Positions 5,882 to 6,322 of a stretch of 6,322 nucleotides of DNA are shown here, one piece after another. The notes below the pieces were generated by a model. The model was given only the letters and a program-made list of their open reading frames with translations. It had not been told where the DNA came from and made no database searches. The translations under genes were made by a program, and so were the position numbers. Each line of letters starts with the position of its first letter. Positions within the stretch are counted from its first letter, which is position 1. This stretch comes from JAYEHL01 sp041653935 (GTDB taxonomy: Bacteria > Chloroflexota > Dehalococcoidia > E44-bin15), in assembly GCA_041653935.1 (NCBI GenBank), contig JBAZEO010000124.1:1-6322 (forward strand), read 5' to 3'.

Positions 5882-6190
5882 ATGCCGAGAGAGGAAATTG
5901 TAGCAGAAGCACTACGACAATGGGGTGAGGAGGCCCAACTCCTGATGGTCATAGAGGAGATGTCAGAACTCACGAAGGCCATTCTAAAGTACCGCAGAGA
6001 GCACGATCCGGCAGATATTGGAGCGCGCATTGTCGATATCGCAGAGGAGCACGCCGATGTAAGAATCATGCTTGATCAGCTCGCGTACATGATGCGACAA
6101 CACGACCCGGGATATTCGGAGCACGTAACCCACTTCACCGAGGGAAAGGTAACGCGGCTTGTCAATCGTCTTGAACGCGGGAGGGCGTAA
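5882..6190 (+). CDS. MazG-like nucleotide pyrophosphohydrolase
   Basis: The ATG at 5882 is preferred over the GTG at 5876 because GGTGA (5871-5875) sits 6 bases upstream of it. The 102-aa product has the all-alpha MazG/NTP-PPase metal-binding pattern: EEMSEL with Glu25, Glu26 and Glu29 on one helix and EEHAD with Glu56 and Asp59 on the next, preceded by RQWGEEAQLLMVI as in many phage MazG-like proteins. The length matches single-domain viral members. The family hydrolyses nucleoside triphosphates to monophosphates and pyrophosphate with Mg2+; in viruses this may adjust nucleotide pools or remove alarmone or modified nucleotides. The substrate here cannot be read from sequence. It follows the 27-aa gene after a 2-base gap and overlaps the next start by one base (TAATG). 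Confidence 0.85.
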   Translation: MPREEIVAEALRQWGEEAQLLMVIEEMSELTKAILKYRREHDPADIGARIVDIAEEHADVRIMLDQLAYMMRQHDPGYSEHVTHFTEGKVTRLVNRLERGRA

Positions 6191-6246
6191 TGACCGAAAC
6201 GGAGATCAACAATATCCTGTTTGATTATGTGGATGTGAAACTATGA
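6190..6246 (+). CDS. Putative 18-aa ORF, translationally coupled
   Basis: An ATG overlaps the MazG-like stop (TAATG) and has a strong GGGAGGG ribosome site (6179-6185) 4 bases upstream. It encodes MTETEINNILFDYVDVKL and stops at 6244-6246, overlapping the next ATG (ATGA). The ribosome site is one of the best in the window, which argues for real initiation. The product is too short to classify and may mainly serve as a coupling leader for the next gene. A sequencing frameshift that truncated a longer gene is also possible. Confidence 0.42.
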   Translation: MTETEINNILFDYVDVKL

Positions 6247-6322
6247 CGGAAATCCCGGAAAACACGATAATACAGGTTAAAAACAACACAGATCCTATAA
6301 TAAAAGTCATCATAGAGAGGGA
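6243..6322 (+). CDS. Start of a further small protein (3' partial)
   Basis: The frame opens at an ATG overlapping the stop of the 18-aa ORF (ATGA) and stays open to the right edge. The 26 visible codons begin MTEIPENTIIQVKNN and continue TDPIIKVIIER. The sequence reads as a beta-strand pair with alternating hydrophobic residues and no cysteine. Its first residues (MTE) echo those of the 18-aa ORF, but the similarity is too short to call a duplication. Function cannot be judged from this fragment. Confidence 0.5.
   Translation, partial: MTEIPENTIIQVKNNTDPIIKVIIER

Noticed and set aside
5359..6069. - strand open frame of 236 codons opposite the early-type operon
   Set aside because: It covers four well-supported + strand genes, including the MazG-like gene, and has no ribosome site or motif.
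6190..6322. Frameshift joining the 18-aa ORF to the following frame
   Set aside because: Both parts have their own ATG in a standard ATGA overlap used throughout this operon, so two separate small genes is the simpler reading, although it cannot be excluded.

Overview
The window looks like part of a head-tailed (Caudoviricetes-type) archaeal virus or provirus. The host is probably a methanogen related to Methanomicrobiales. The reasons are: archaeal-type TATA boxes in the few intergenic gaps instead of bacterial -35/-10 pairs; GGTGA/GGAGG-type ribosome sites inside operons; a PKD domain on a virion protein; tightly packed genes with ATGA/TAATG overlaps; and tail genes next to small cysteine-rich early-type genes. 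The host assignment is inference; no host marker gene is present.

Positions 1-3558 (+ strand) are the end of a late tail module. It holds the C-terminal part of a tape-measure-like protein (5' end outside the window), a 141-aa tail component in the Dit-like position, and a 788-aa baseplate-hub-like protein. The hub protein starts with a PKD domain and seems to carry two inserted segments, the second clearly more AT-rich than its surroundings. The three genes overlap by 4 bp each and are presumably co-transcribed.

Positions 3559-4446 are an accessory (moron-like) segment. A 100-aa unknown, possibly winged-helix, protein on the + strand runs tail to tail into a - strand gene for a 159-aa protein with an N-terminal hydrophobic signal/anchor and a transglutaminase-like Cys-His-Asp pattern; their stop codons overlap. 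The - strand gene and the rightward operon are divergent from an AT-rich 89-bp promoter region.

Positions 4447-6322 (+ strand) are a compact early-type operon running off the right edge. In order: a 40-aa zinc ribbon; an 89-aa protein with eight cysteines; a 255-aa protein of unknown function with a possible OB-like core; a 66-aa Cys-rich protein; a 27-aa Cys microprotein; a MazG-like nucleotide pyrophosphohydrolase; an 18-aa ORF; and the start of a further small ORF. Genes are joined by overlapping stop/start codons with ribosome sites in the preceding gene, so translational coupling is likely.

The most interesting points are the modular hub with a compositionally distinct insertion, the divergent signal-bearing transglutaminase-like gene, three TATA boxes each 25-28 bp upstream of an ATG lacking a strong ribosome site (suggesting leaderless mRNAs), and the run of Cys-rich microproteins. 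No tRNA, rRNA, CRISPR array, insertion sequence, integrase or attachment site was seen.
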